Assembly: GCA_013365365.1 (NCBI GenBank)
Contig: JABVXU010000209.1
Coordinates: forward strand, 29,227-93,226
DNA length: 64,000 nucleotides
Source: Cruorifilaria tuberocauda
Taxonomy: Eukaryota; Nematoda; Chromadorea; Rhabditida; Onchocercidae
Reading direction: 5' to 3'
Part shown: one piece after another, positions 25,101-38,673 of the stretch
Layout of the letters: each line of letters begins with the position of its first letter
How positions within the stretch are numbered: position 1 is the first letter of the stretch
Notes under the pieces: model-generated
Seen by the model: only the letters and a program-made list of their open reading frames with translations
The model's database searches: none
Told to the model about the DNA's origin: nothing
Program-made: the position numbers and the translations under genes

Positions 25101-28100
25101 GTAGTACGGAATGATTGAATGGATGGGGACATCGATGGGAAATGCTAAATGCAATTTGGTTGCGATGAATATAACGTGTTGTACAAAGTGCCTGTGCGTA
25201 TGATACGTTTGAAGAGAAGGGGAAAGAATTGAAACTGATGAGATGCGACGAGGTGGGAAGTTAGTAGTAGAATGAAGAATTTGCAATTACAAAATATGAG
25301 AAGGGATCTGGAGAAGGGAGAAGACTATGAGTTTCAACGGTAATAAAGTTAGCATATTCCGGATACTAAGTAAGAGTGAGCATCTAGTCATAGAGGCACA
25401 AATGTAGCAGAAGATAGTAGTAAGATAGCTTAGTTAGCTGGCTAAGGAGGCAAACAAAGGTGCTGCACTGCTTCCTACACTGAATGCAATGCAAGCTTTT
25501 CCTAGCTAAAATTTCATTTCCTAGTGTAAAGTTTTATCTAGTAAATTGTGTGCTATGCTCAAAAAGGCTTTCTTTCATTCTAAATAAATCTTTTACTCTA
25601 TACCAATAAGATTTCACAATTATTTTTCAAATCTTCTTTTCCAAGTATGCCGATCATTACTTCGACATCTGTGAGAATATGATTTACCTACTTTATTATT
25701 TGAATTGCTAGCCTTTAAATTGATATTAAATTGAAAATGGTTTATGTTAATTAATGTTCATATTTAGCACAAATGATTGCACCATTTTCTGATAACATAG
25801 CACATGCCGGTGAGAATGATGATGATGCTAAACTTATTTTTACTTAGCAGTTACGCTATCCAATATTTCCACTTTACCTTTACTCTGCAATATTTGAGTG
25901 CTTTATTCATCCAAAAGAACCAATGCACTTTTATCGGTGCAGCATATAATTTGAGTTGCATAATTCATTTTCTGAACAAGCAGAGTAGGTAGAGAAAAAA
26001 GGAAGAAATCATATTCTGTTCACTGCTTTATCGGTCAACTTAAAAATGCAAAAAGAAAAGAAAAATCATTGAAATTGAAAAATCATCCACGTGATGATTT
26101 GACATACAAATCATTTGTTTCGAATTGTTTGTCCTTCTTACCTGGTCGATATTATTCAAATTGATAATTTTTTTTTTTTAATTTCTGCACATTTAGCCAG
26201 CCCTATTAGAAAGCATTTCTTTGTCCTAAATGGATAATGCATAATTGCATTCACGAAAAAATTGTCTAAAAAAAACTATTAGTAAATATTATTCATACTT
26301 TTCTTCACTAAGCATGCACTTTGCAGCTCGACTTTTTCACTTTTTTCACATACAATCATTCATTTTCATTCTTTCTTGCCACGCGGTCAATCTGATTTTC
26401 GCATTTTTTTCATCGAATGTCTTATCTTTCGTTTTTTCCTCATTGTCTTCTTTATCCTAAACCAAAAATTAATACCCATCTTCCTTAATAGATTAAATTT
26501 AATATTATGCGAATGCAAACTTCCACTGCTGCATACAATTCAATTGCAGTATAGTTCATGTACGTAATTATATTATTTAGATTTTTTTTATTTAAATTAT
26601 GTTGCTTCCCAATCATATATGTTTTTTAGTAATTTTATCATCATGTTCCAAACAAATAGTGAAGTTATTTTTCTTTCAACCGGTCTTTCACCCTAAGAAT
26701 TTTTGAGAGTCTCGACACGGCTATAATATTGAACTCGAGTAATAACATGATAGAAGTTGTTTTATTAGGTTGGTGTGAAAATAATTGCATTTTCAAGTGC
26801 TAGAGCTCCTTCGTGCAATCACTGAGCTACCGTCATCGGTTTTAATTCAGCTCGCTTTTCATTGTACGTCACATTCAATTGAACAATTACAAGTTGTTAT
26901 TGCGTGAAATGAGAAAAGACGACAATTCCAAATGGCAATTTTTTTCATTCTGCTTATAAGATAGTCGAACTTTTCATACTTATAGAAAAGCGATGTTTGA
27001 TCTTTCGATAACCTTTCATTCAGTTATAGAAGGTCGAGGATTATTCCCAGAGCTCAACATTGCCAATTTCTGATGACCGATCATCCCTGCTAATACCAAA
27101 ACTCTTGTCTTTTTCACAAAACGTTTGAATCGCCATTTCACTGCACACAACTAACAGGTTTCAGACTAAATACATACTGATGTTGTAATTGCTCCCGTTG
27201 TCATTTTGAATTTAATGTTTTAATTTAACATCACTATGAAATTAAGAGCAAACAGTAAAGGAAGAAGGACGAGAACCAGAATAATAAATAAAATCGACAA
27301 TCTATTTGTGAATATATCTCAGGCATAATGGCAACAAAATTCAGAAATGCAAAAACCTCAATTACTTTTGCACTAATCAAATGGTCCACCAGTCAGACAA
27401 TAAGCGAAGTAGAACAAGTGCGGTCTGATATACTAAAAGGCAGTTTCGAATTATTGTTTTTTTATCGTGAATTATAAGCTAAAAAATAAATAGAAGAGCT
27501 TAAGATTTGAAATTCGACTCCTCAATTGGCTGAAACTTTTTTCATTACTTCTGTTCCATAGTTGTATTGTTGTTTTTATAGCTAAGATTTTAATTATTTG
27601 ATTACCAAAAATTTAAACTTGTGATCACTTTTTCTAAGAGAATAAATTAAAGACATAAAATTGCAATGCATAAACAATAAAGATGACATGGATCATTTTG
27701 ACTATTGAAAAGAAAAGAAGTAATAAGTTTTCAATGCATCATTAAGCATGAAGGAAGCCTAGAACTGGCTTAAAATGTCAACAGAATAATAACTGAGCTA
27801 ATATGAACTTCCTTTAACTTGCAAATAAGTCCGTAGGCCAAGTGCATTTAAAAATCATTTCAGTGTTTTCCTGATGAATTATTGTGAGCAACAAGCACAA
27901 CAAGCAAATTTATCTGTTATTTATTGAATTTCTCAGTGCTTATTTTCATGAGTATAACACATTCAATTGATTTAATGAGAAAGTCTTATTGAGTAATTAT
28001 ACCATCATTGATTGCTTATCTTCGAGAAGTCTTTCGTAGTTTCCCCCAGAAAGTATAATTTTTCTTTCTTTTTAACTCTTCGATTCTATTAAATTTTTCC

Positions 28101-28860
28101 TAAATATTTAAAAATTTTCGAACTTTTTCGAAATGCAGACAATTCAATCCAATCCATCAGAGGGCTATTGCATTTAGCATGAAAATGTATAACGAAGTGT
28201 TTTAAATTTTCATTCTGACTCAATGCTAACTTTTAGATGAATCGAACTTTCCACGAGAAATATTTGAATTTATTATATTCGACTGATTGTCACATGACTA
28301 TCCAACTATTTTTGTATTACTTTCTGCAATCGATTTAATGTCGATTGTTTAATACACAAGAAGATCATTTATATAATGAATGGTTCACAGTCAGCTTTTC
28401 CGTTCGCAAAAAAATAATTGATGGATACGCAGACAAATCCGTTTCAAGCTTACTTCATCCATTTGCAGTAATGAAAAATGTTATCTAAAGATTGAATTGG
28501 TGCTAACATATATGACGTATGCATGTGTACAACTAGCGCCATTATTGGTATTAACATTGATAGCAACTAAAACAAAACGTCAATAGCAGTAGCTGTATTA
28601 GCAGTTTTGATGATAAGGGAGGAAGTTGTTGAAAAGAAGATTAATTAATAGAAGTTGTTAATGGACTTTAGGTTATAAGTATGTTTGTGACATTGATATT
28701 TGGATTGAAGTGGTGGTTAAATTAATGTGTGAAAGGAACGGGAACTTATGCTTATAGAAGTGCTTGAGAGAGAGATGAGGATATGACGTGGATTTCGTTA
28801 GCAGAGAGAGAGAAAGAGAGAAGAAAGAGTGAAGGAGAGTGGACAAGCTGTTGGAGAGAG

Positions 28861-28890
28861 TGCTGCTGCTGCTGCTGCTGCTGCTGCTGC
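28861..28890 (+). repeat. (TGC)10 triplet repeat next to a GA-rich tract
   Basis: Ten perfect TGC units follow a purine-rich AGAGAG stretch (about 28769-28860). It lies about 3.5 kb upstream of the innexin start. No coding exon is supported here. Confidence 0.9.
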
Positions 28891-31800
28891 ATTGACGTTC
28901 ATTGTCGCATGCTTCGAATATTTACCGAGACGAATGAAGGGGGCAACTGCATTATGCAGCTCCTCCTATAATGTTTAGGCCCGTATATGTGGCCCGATAA
29001 ATTGAGCCAGCCTTGATCATCAATGTTCGTTTGGGGCACAAGGAGCGATGGGTGGAGCAAAGTGGAAGGGAGGAAACAGTTTAGAATGAACTCAACCCTT
29101 TATCTTTTTCATTTTAACTATTGTTCGTCGTTTACTCTGTTTTTAACCATTGTCCACTCTCAGCCTTATATGGGTTATTTTTCCAAATGCTAATAATATA
29201 TCATTCAATCTCTCTTCTTCCTCCCTTCCTGAAATCAGAACTCTAATAAAAGTACACCATCATTATCATCATCGTCATCTTCATCTTCATTATCAGTAAC
29301 AATGCGCCGGTGATTTTTCACTTTACTACTCATCAATTTCGCGTCCCTCTCCTTTCCAATTCTCAGCTTCCTACCATTAATCCTTCCTTTTCGTCCTTTC
29401 ATCAAATTCGCTTATTTTTAACAACCTCTTCACAGATTTCCCTTGTTAAATTTCAATCGACTACAACCTCTTCAACTACAACTGCAGTCATTATGCTTCT
29501 CGAATTTTCAGGAAAAGCATAGTTGGTGCTAGCAAAGCAAACCGATTTGCCTTTTGCACGTCTCTAGCGATCCCTACCTTTTATCTCTTCAATTTCACTA
29601 CAAAAAGAAACAGTTTCCATAATCAAGTTTAATCGAATAAAGCGATTATTTTCTTCTCTCACAATCGCCTTAGAAATTTTGACTTTTTAAGGAGTGAAAA
29701 ATAGGAGTGTTTTCAAAACCTTGAATTTATAAGCTTAACGCATTTACCATTTACAGTTGATCAGTCGATAATAACTCTTGAGAAAATATACTGTAATATC
29801 ATTCTAATGCTGCTAAATAAACCAATTATCTACTCCCTTCTCAAGGGGAAAGAATGGCTGCTATTCATTTCTTTACCACCAATTGTGATATCTTTCCCCA
29901 TTATGGTATTGTTTTTCATTTAATAATTTCTAATTCTATTAAAATTGGATTCTCAATATTACTCAGAAGATATATTGCACATGTTCAAATAGGGATAATT
30001 ATTATGCTAATTTCTTACACTAATGAATTTAAACAAATTGATTGGAACGGCTATTTTGTATTTTCTGCAAGTAAAGCGTTCAATAATTAAAAATTTACAA
30101 TTCAATGTTCTTCTCATTTTTCTTTTATCTCACTTCATTTGTTGCATTGATAGAATGGAGCTAAAGGTCATTAATTCTTAATATACGTATCCATTTGTAT
30201 TTCAAACTCATCCTTTTGTTATATAAATATTCTTCCGTATCGATTGGTCATATTGTAAACTTTAAATAAAATAGCGACTTTCCACCATAAGTTCTCCGGA
30301 GATTCCTCAAAAGTTGTTTAAATTCACCAAGAAGTGATAATGATTAATGTAACTGCAACAGTTATTGCCTCCAGGACCATACAGCACTTTGCTGCCCTGT
30401 GTATATGAGAGAGATATAATGCACTACTTGAATACTGCGATCATCACATCACCTATGGATTAATGTCGAGTAAATCTAAATTTTCGCTTATTCCTTTTGA
30501 CTGTTTAGCGACATTTGAATTCCATTTAGTCCTGAATTCCAGATTATCTCATTCTTCCGTTCTCTTAGCAAGCCTCACAACTGAAAAATAAGCTGCATAC
30601 TCCTACTACTTATCCTTTTAGATAATTAAAGCTATAGGAAGAGGAAGATCTTCTAATGAATATTTCTTCACCTTCTGCATCCTTCTAAAAGAAAGAAAGA
30701 AGAGTCGCTAAATTAACTATTGCGACTAATAATGCCGCTTGCTAAGCTACTGATGGAAGCTTTTATGTTATCAATTTATAATCTCCATGTGATAAATTTT
30801 TTTATAGTGATACTACAATACTGCTAAATTGAATTGGATTGTTTCACCAAGGAAGGCAAGAACCGATAAATTTATCTTTTTTTTAATAATTTCATTTTGA
30901 TAATCGAGATTAATTGCTTTAACCAAAATATATGAATAGATGATTATCAGATCATTCCTACAATTAAAAAAACCTCTTCAACTTAAAACAACTTTTTAAA
31001 GTAGCTTGTTTCTGAATTAGATAACTTGGAAGTTGAAGATGATATCCAAACGGCAGTTTTCTTTCAAGATCTTTGCGCAAAACATATTAGTCATGAGAGG
31101 ACCTTTTTAAGCTAAAGTGATGGAAGACATACATGTGTATGCTTCGCTGTTTGTCTCACGGAAATAAAATGTTCAATAATACCGCAGCTCACAGAGAGCT
31201 TTTTAATAAATAGCTTTATTTCTTTGTAGCCATTAATTGATAACTTTTTTTGGTAATTTTTGTGATTGATTGAGAAATAGTTTGGTTTTATCACAGCCAT
31301 AAATAGGAAAGATTAATGCACACTAATCTGTCCTATTAGTTTTTATCGGTTATGTTATGATTGTAATATATTGAAATCTCCCACTTTCATTTCTTTTCAC
31401 GTACGTCATATTCCGCCACACTTTCTGTATATGTTTACATTAATGTATTCTTCTGTTATAAGCTAGTGTTACAAGTGGTATGTTGTTCCATGTATAAGAG
31501 TTTATTATTGTTGAAACATCGTGATTTTACACACGTCCTCTGACCATTCAATTTTTCAAAATGGTACTAATTTTATCTTCAAATTGATAAGTATTGTCAA
31601 GAAATGATAATTAAATTTAAATTTCGTCTTTTTCTTCTACTTTGATAACTTAATAACTAATAAGAAAGTTTCGTTTTCTTTGAGGAAGAAAATCCGAAGA
31701 AAAATTGTGACGTAAATTGGAGGAATGTTCTGTTTTTGTTAATTACTAGCCATACTGCATCTTTTGTATAGCTTTTCATCATACATATCGCAGTATCCAT

Positions 31801-32418
31801 TATTCATATGTTATTCAAATATCATTAATTCTGCATGCAGTGAAAACGTTTCGTGAGAATAATGATATTAGGGTCCAAATTTGTTATCAAAGATTATCGA
31901 TCTTAGTTACATTTCCCTACAAACGAATTGATATTTACTCTCTTTTATTTATTTTTAATTTATTGCAAATTTCGAAATGCTTACAGAAAACATACGATCG
32001 CGGCGTGGTAATAGCTCATCATTCTAAAAAGCCAAAACAACCTTAAATGGGGGCTATCCTGGATCTGAGCGGAAAAATCTGCTGTTGCTGTTTCTGCTGT
32101 TTCATGTTAGCCAACATCAGTATCACATAATTTAAGTGAAGGTCACCACTCATTTAATAATAATAAGATTCCTGTGATGAACAAACAAGTATCACAATTT
32201 ATAAACGCTTTGGAGAATAATACTGAAGTGTAATCATTAATGTCAAAAACTGTATTGTTCTAAATACTTGTTAAATATAATTGCACTGATTTGACAGCTA
32301 AACAAGAGAAAAGGATTTTAAAGTTCCTAGAAGCAATTTATGACAAATTACCTTGATTTTTTAATATCTAATGCAATTTTCAACATAAATTTAAGAATTG
32401 GCCAGTAGTGGCAGTGGG

Positions 32419-35400
32419 ATGCTGCTCTATTACTTGGCGGCCATCTTCAAAGGTCTCCATCCACGAGTTGATGATGATTTTGTTGATAAGCTCAATTACC
32501 ATTATACCTCTGCCATTATTTTTGCATTCGCAATCATCGTTTCTGCAAAACAGTACGTTGGTAAGTTTTCTCGTCCATCAATTAACAATTTATACATTTC
32601 CGCGAGATATTATTGATACAATTATTTGGAGTTTGTTTATTTAAAAAAAAGAAAGAAGCAGAGAATGAAAATAAAACTAAAATTTGAAAAGTCGTTCTGA
32701 ATATAGAAAAATTCTAAGGTCTTTCATTTTGCTGTAGAGGTGCGAAATAACATCATGCTTACTTTGCCAGATAAAGGAGGAAAATCCACTTCAAATATTA
32801 CTTTTTTAAAAAATTTTTATTCCAATGGAATGAACAACAAGCACTTAGTCACTGCAATGTTATATTATTGATTAAACGATATTCATGATAATGCTACACA
32901 ACTGTTATTCGTAGTTTAGGATTTTACACAAGATAAATCTAGAGGCTAAAATCTTAATTGAATTAATGACTCTTATTTGCCGCTATGTAACACAACACAA
33001 AGTTGTCAGAAAAATGCATATGGACAAGTGCTAAGGATACGAAGCTAAAGAAGCTTTTTGCTTAGAAATTTGTACCATAGTTCTAATTATTTTTTAAAGC
33101 GTCAATCAACTATGCTGTGCAGAAATCGACTTCTTTCTTGTCTCACATATTTATTTCATTTCAGTTGTAAAAGCTCCATCAAATTTTACATTGTATTTCA
33201 CGATTTTTGAGCTGTTTTCTCTTTCTTCGCTACTTCCTTATATCTTACATCTATCTCCCAGATATTTAACGTTGCAAAAATTGGCTGAACATCATAAGTC
33301 ATTGGGATACAGTTTAGATAGCGCATTTAAGTATTGACTAGAAGTTTTAAACATTCAGATATTCAAGAACTTCAATGTCGCTATTTCAGTCTAAATGTAT
33401 TAAGTGTATTCAGGATATCCAATCCAGTGTTGGGTACCAGCACAGTTTACGGATGCATGGGAACAGTATACAGAAAACTATTGTTGGGTGGAAAATACAT
33501 ACTATTTGCCTTTAACAAGTGCTTTTCCGCTAGAATATGGCGATAGGAGGTTTTTTTCTCTCAAATTAACATGAAGCAACATATTTTAAAATATTTTTAA
33601 TATTTTTGTTTCATTCATATTGACAATTGCAGGGCTCGTCAAATTAGCTACTATCAATGGGTACCATTTGTACTCGCTCTTGAAGCTTTGATGTTCTACA
33701 TTCCATGCATTATGTGGAGAGGTTTATTACACTGGCACTCAGGTGAATTTCAGCTTTACTAACCTTTGTTTCTTTCAATTATTGAGATCGGAAACAATTG
33801 AAGAATCTTCTCAGATGATACTGTTTGTGGTCTGGATGGAAATAAGTATGCTTCGTAAATTGCTTGATACTAATGACTTATTAGGAATCTTTAGCTTACT
33901 TTCTACGACTTCCTTATCTAAAATCCATGTTTTTTTCTTGTTGCTCTTGAAACTAGCTAGTTATTTTATTCAAAGGGCGATAATGCAATAAGTTCTTGTT
34001 ACTTTTGTGAATCAATAAAAAAAGAATAAAAAATAAAAAAAGAGTATTATATAAATTTAATGATATTATATTTCAGGGATTAATGTGCAAAGCCTAACAC
34101 AAATGGCTTGTGATGCGAGAATGATGGATGCAGATGCAAGAGCAGCAACAGTGCAAACTATTGCTGGACATATGGAAGATGCCCTAGAAATACAAAGGGA
34201 GGTAAGGATTTTAAATTGTCTCTTTTGGCATTTAAACCACTGAAAGTAAATCAGTGATTCAAATGAAAATATGTGTATTTATTACTCTATGGTTCATAAT
34301 TGAATATGTCGAGAAGTAAGAAAGGAATGCTTGATATTAAAATATTTAGGTAACAGATGTATCTGGAATGTGCGTCAGTAAGAGATGGGGTTCGTATGTG
34401 ACTTGTCTGTACGTATTTATCAAAACGTTATATTTGATCAATGTTGTTGGGCAGATATTTTTATTAAATACTTTCCTCGGTACTGACAATGTCTTTTATG
34501 GTTTCCACATACTCAAAGATCTGCTCAACGGTCGTGAATGGGAAGTAAGCGGCAATTTTCCCCGCGTCACTATGTGTGATTTTGAGGTATATGATATCGA
34601 TTGAATAAATTTCCATAAATTGAAGCATTAAAACAGACAAATATGAATTGTTAAAAATGTCAAGAAGATGTTTCGTTATTTTAAAATTGATTCTTTCCTT
34701 TAAAAAGTACTATCAACTGTTGTATTCACTTAATATTTGAAAATGATAGGCAAATTTTAGGTACGTGTTCTCGGTAATGTCCACCATCATACTGTACAAT
34801 GTGTATTGATGATAAATATGTTCAATGAGAAAATATTTTTATTTCTATGGTTTTGGTATTTCATGGTATCAATAGTAAGTATGTTTTCCGTGGGTCACTG
34901 GATGCTCATATCATTTCTGCCAGGCCAAGTAAATGTTGCTCTTTGCTTTTACTCTTTAAATGCTTTGTGAAACATTTTCATGTCTTTGGGACATTTTTGG
35001 ATTAACGGAAACATAAATCTGAATGTCACTGTCATTGGCCAATTTCTGAGCAGAACAATTACATATGTAATCACCTAATGATTTCGGTTTATCCAATTAT
35101 TTTGACAGAATTATTAATAAAGGAAAGTACAAATTGCAAACAAATATATAAAATTAAATGAAGATAAGCAGATTAAAAATTGATACTTTCTAGCATATGA
35201 AGTTCATCCGGAAGTATTTAAAAGCAACAGATCTGGCAACGGATCGACAGTCTGTCAAGAAGTTTGTGCATAAATTTCTCGGATATGACGGTGTATTTTG
35301 CATGAGGATGATAAGTGCACACGCTGGCGATATCATGGCTACTGAATTGATTGTCGCTTTATGGCATAATTTTAATGACAGGTTATTTTTGTTATTGCCA

Positions 35401-35955
35401 ACTTATGGTGGCATGTGAATGACTGATAAAACAATAGAAGGCATGTACTGTGTCAAAGCTATTTCACTGGCTTGTTTCAAATTTGAAAAAAGAAAACAAA
35501 GAAAGGAAAATTTTGCTTTGCAGGGTGCGAAAGAGTCCCATTGAGATGTTTGAAGGTGGTGTGACACAAAGTCCCAGCAAACTGGATGCAAACTTTAAAA
35601 CATGGCTATTAGGACAAACAAGGTGAGTTACCGGGTGAAATTTGATGATTTATTTTTGTCAGAACGACTCTCACTTCACACGAAAATGATACTGTATTAA
35701 TGAATATTGGAAAAAAGGATCTCTTCTCTTCACATTTTCATAAGTCATGATTTTTGCGTGTGTTATTTGAACATCAACTTTCAACTTTTTGCGTCACCTA
35801 TTCTGAACATCAGAACAAGATACCTGCGTACTAAATTAAAGATTACCTTTAATAGAATAATTGTTACAGTATTAAATAGTATTTATTCTTGAGTTAAAAT
35901 TTTTAACTTGTTTGCGGAAAATTCTTGCAGCACTAACTTCCTTGACGGTAATTAA
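32419..35955 (+). CDS. Innexin (invertebrate gap-junction channel subunit)
   Basis: Forms gap junctions and hemichannels in the plasma membrane. Exons: 32419-32560, 33414-33549, 33633-33742, 34077-34201, 34350-34586, 34761-34928, 35194-35381, 35524-35622, 35931-35955. All are in phase and give 409 residues, normal for the family. Features in order: [15 protein letters not shown] before membrane helix 1 and [17 protein letters not shown] opening extracellular loop 1. Next are the innexin signature YYQWVPF with a Pro in helix 2, a cytoplasmic loop with MACDARMMD, and extracellular loop 2 with [22 protein letters not shown] then precedes helix 4. The start at 32419 gives the short N-terminus [13 protein letters not shown]; the frame is open a little further upstream, so an added 5' exon is possible. 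Nematodes have about two dozen paralogues and I cannot say which this is. Confidence 0.97.
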
Positions 35956-38673
35956 AAATTTGGCATTAAATTTTGCCGATATAATCAGAAAATGAATATC
36001 ACTTGATGGAAATACTGCTTAAGGAATAAACCACCTTTCGATGGTTCAAATCCAACACGAAGCAAAAAACGCCGAAAATCGGATGGTTATTTCACTTTCG
36101 TTTGAGCGACATACCGTCAAAAATTAATAATATTATTGCAATACATTGTTGATAATCTCATTCCCAACAATACATCCAGAAAAGAAACGAAAAAAAAGCG
36201 TGATTGAATAAGATGTTTAAACTTGAGCAATTATTGTTATTGTTACTGGTAACTTATATTTAGTGCTGCGTTCAAATAATTGATTTCTACTCCTACTAAT
36301 AATCCTACCACTACTGCTATCCATCAATACCACAATCACTATTACTATTACTGCTACCATTACTTCAGTTACCTGTGACTATTATTACTACCTTATTACC
36401 CTTTTCATTCCCCTTTTCCTCCTCACTCTTATTGTTTTCTATTATTGCTTGAATGATATCTTGGAAAATGTTTAAAGTTTTAAAAAGTAGTTAATGGATT
36501 TTCTTATTTGTTCACTGTATTTTTTAGAATTTGTATCTTTAAGAAAATCTTTTTTGAAGAAAAAAGAAAAAGTGAAATGAAGTGGATAAAAAGCGTTGCA
36601 TTTTTGTATTGCCAACGTTCTACTACAGTTCTTGGTTCAAACTGTATGCCCTATGTTAAGGGGTAGAATTCAAAAAGCCAGTTTTGATTGCTGATGTTAT
36701 CTGATGTTTTTTCCGAGAATGCAGCAAAATTTCTTTATAGAGCCTTCCTTTAAGACTGTACAAGGTATTGGAAGATGATTATATGAATTCTTTATAAGTG
36801 TCTTTTTGACGAAAGAACCAGTAATATGTTTGAATTTTTTTTTGGAACAAAAATTAAAAATAATTTGTGATCTCAAAAGTGGTTATACTTAAGTATTTCT
36901 TAAATTTTTCAATCCATTCAGTTCCCGAATTTCTCTCTTTCGAGTGTGTTCATTTAGTTGATGAAATATTTGATCCTGTTTGAGGAATATGAATCTGATA
37001 GAGGTGTTTCATGTTTCCTATCTTTATACTGCCATTTACCCAATTAGATATTGAGCGATTGCTGTATTTATTTTCTGATCATTTAGAAATTTTCGACGTC
37101 ATAAATTGGCATTTCACTTCAACCGGCAACCTGTTAGCGATTAATCCGTTCTCGTTCACTGCGCATGTGAGAGTCTTATTTTATCAATATTTTCACAAAC
37201 AATCATATTTCATTTTCTATACAACAAGTTTCCTCAGAAAATATTCAGTTAGAGTCTATTACTTAAATTAATCTTATTAATTCATTGAATGCAAGCTCTT
37301 ATTACTTCTTGTAAAAAACTTTTAAAATTTCTTGGAATCTGTCTGTATCATCTTTGATAGTTGGATAACATGAATGTATAATCACTTACCAAACATAATG
37401 AAATTGGTCTAATTTTAGCGAATTATCGTGTATATCTCGATAAAAAAAACAGTTATGCAAGCGTAATATAGCAACAGTTTTAATATGAAGATTATATTAC
37501 GGGTCTTTCATTTTTCTCTTTCCTTTATATAATTCGAAATTTATTTTTATCTGTTGAATATTTTGAATTACTTTGTAATAACTGTGATGATGAATAAAAT
37601 GTGGTGATTTGTGGCATATTGTAGCATATTTTGCATTTTGAAACTATCATTGCAAGTGTATTCGTCATTTTTAAAACAGTTGTGAATTCTCCGAAAGTTG
37701 TGAATTGATTGGATTTTTAGGAAAAGATTTAAGTGCCAAAAGACTTCAACTTTTGCACTGGTAAGAACTATATGTATTACCCAATACACTCAAAAATTCT
37801 AAATAAATTTTTCCTGCAGTTGAATAAAATAAATCAATTACGGGATATTAGCAATACCGATCATCAACCGTTGAAGGGAATATACTGTCCACCAAATTCA
37901 TTGGGATTTCCTTTATTTTTCACAATTCCCTATCATTTTTAATTTTTCTACATGTTAGCCTTTTATTTACTTTTTTACTTTCTCAAAATCTGATTTAGAT
38001 TTGTTTTCAGAGCATTTGCTGTGCTCTTTTTTAATGATAAATGAAGTAGTACTTAAAACTCTTTATGGACAAGATATTTTTACCCTCAAATACATAGTGG
38101 TCCTGATTTCTATTATCAATCAACAATGGTAATATTGATAAAACAATCACTATTCACGGATGAAAAAAAAAACTTTCATTACAAAATCAATTGGAAACAA
38201 GCAGTAATTTAAAATTACGCAATTTATTTTAAATTCAAAATTGAGCTCTTTCAGTTATTATTTTTGGAATTGATACGAACAGAACAAAGCCAACTTGAGC
38301 TAACTTCAATTACTTTTATTTTATAATAAAACTTTTCTTTGTGATTTTTCACTTCAGTTAAGCATTACACAAGTATAGCATAGTTTTACGATACAGTAGC
38401 AGAATTGAAATAATTTTTATTTGGATCTTTGGATGATATTAATTTCTCTACAAGTTTGAATTTATTAATACAATCTCATAAATGTTTCCCTTATCTTTAA
38501 AATGGCCTTTCACTTTATTCAGTATTTTAATCAAAATGTTTTGCAGAATAAAAATTTTTTGTAAAATTTAATATCGCATCGCTTCTTTTGAAACTTATGA
38601 CATGAACTGTCAGAGAAGAAAGATGCGCAATGAGTGTTACATCATAACAAATTTGTAGTTTAACTGTCAAGAA
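35956..38673. other. Intergenic region between innexin and glutathione peroxidase
   Basis: No supported gene. AATAAA at 36025-36030 is a likely poly(A) signal for the innexin, 70 bp after its stop. The rest is AT-rich with stop codons in all frames; a plus-strand open frame at 37011-37271 has no motif and no splice partners. Confidence 0.5.
36025..36030 (+). terminator. Candidate poly(A) signal AATAAA for the innexin
   Basis: Canonical hexamer 70 bases after the innexin stop codon, giving a short 3' UTR typical of nematodes. Confidence 0.45.

Larger units (their letters stand above)
21888..32418. other. 10.5 kb region without a supported gene
   Basis: AT-rich sequence between the 5' part of the minus-strand membrane-protein gene and the innexin. 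No open frame shows a family motif, and none joins neighbours through phased splice sites. It may contain 5' exons of the membrane-protein gene (21.9-23 kb), remote 5' exons or the promoter of the innexin, and a less AT-rich block at about 28.6-29.6 kb with GA-rich and CTG-repeat sequence. Confidence 0.5.

Noticed and set aside
28783..28971. Open frame with a ten-Cys run
   Set aside because: The run is the TGC repeat; flanking sequence shows no family motif or splice partners.
36040..36056. GGTTCAAATCC looks like a tRNA T-arm (B box)
   Set aside because: The T stem has a mismatch, and upstream sequence cannot form the matching acceptor stem or a D arm at the right distance.
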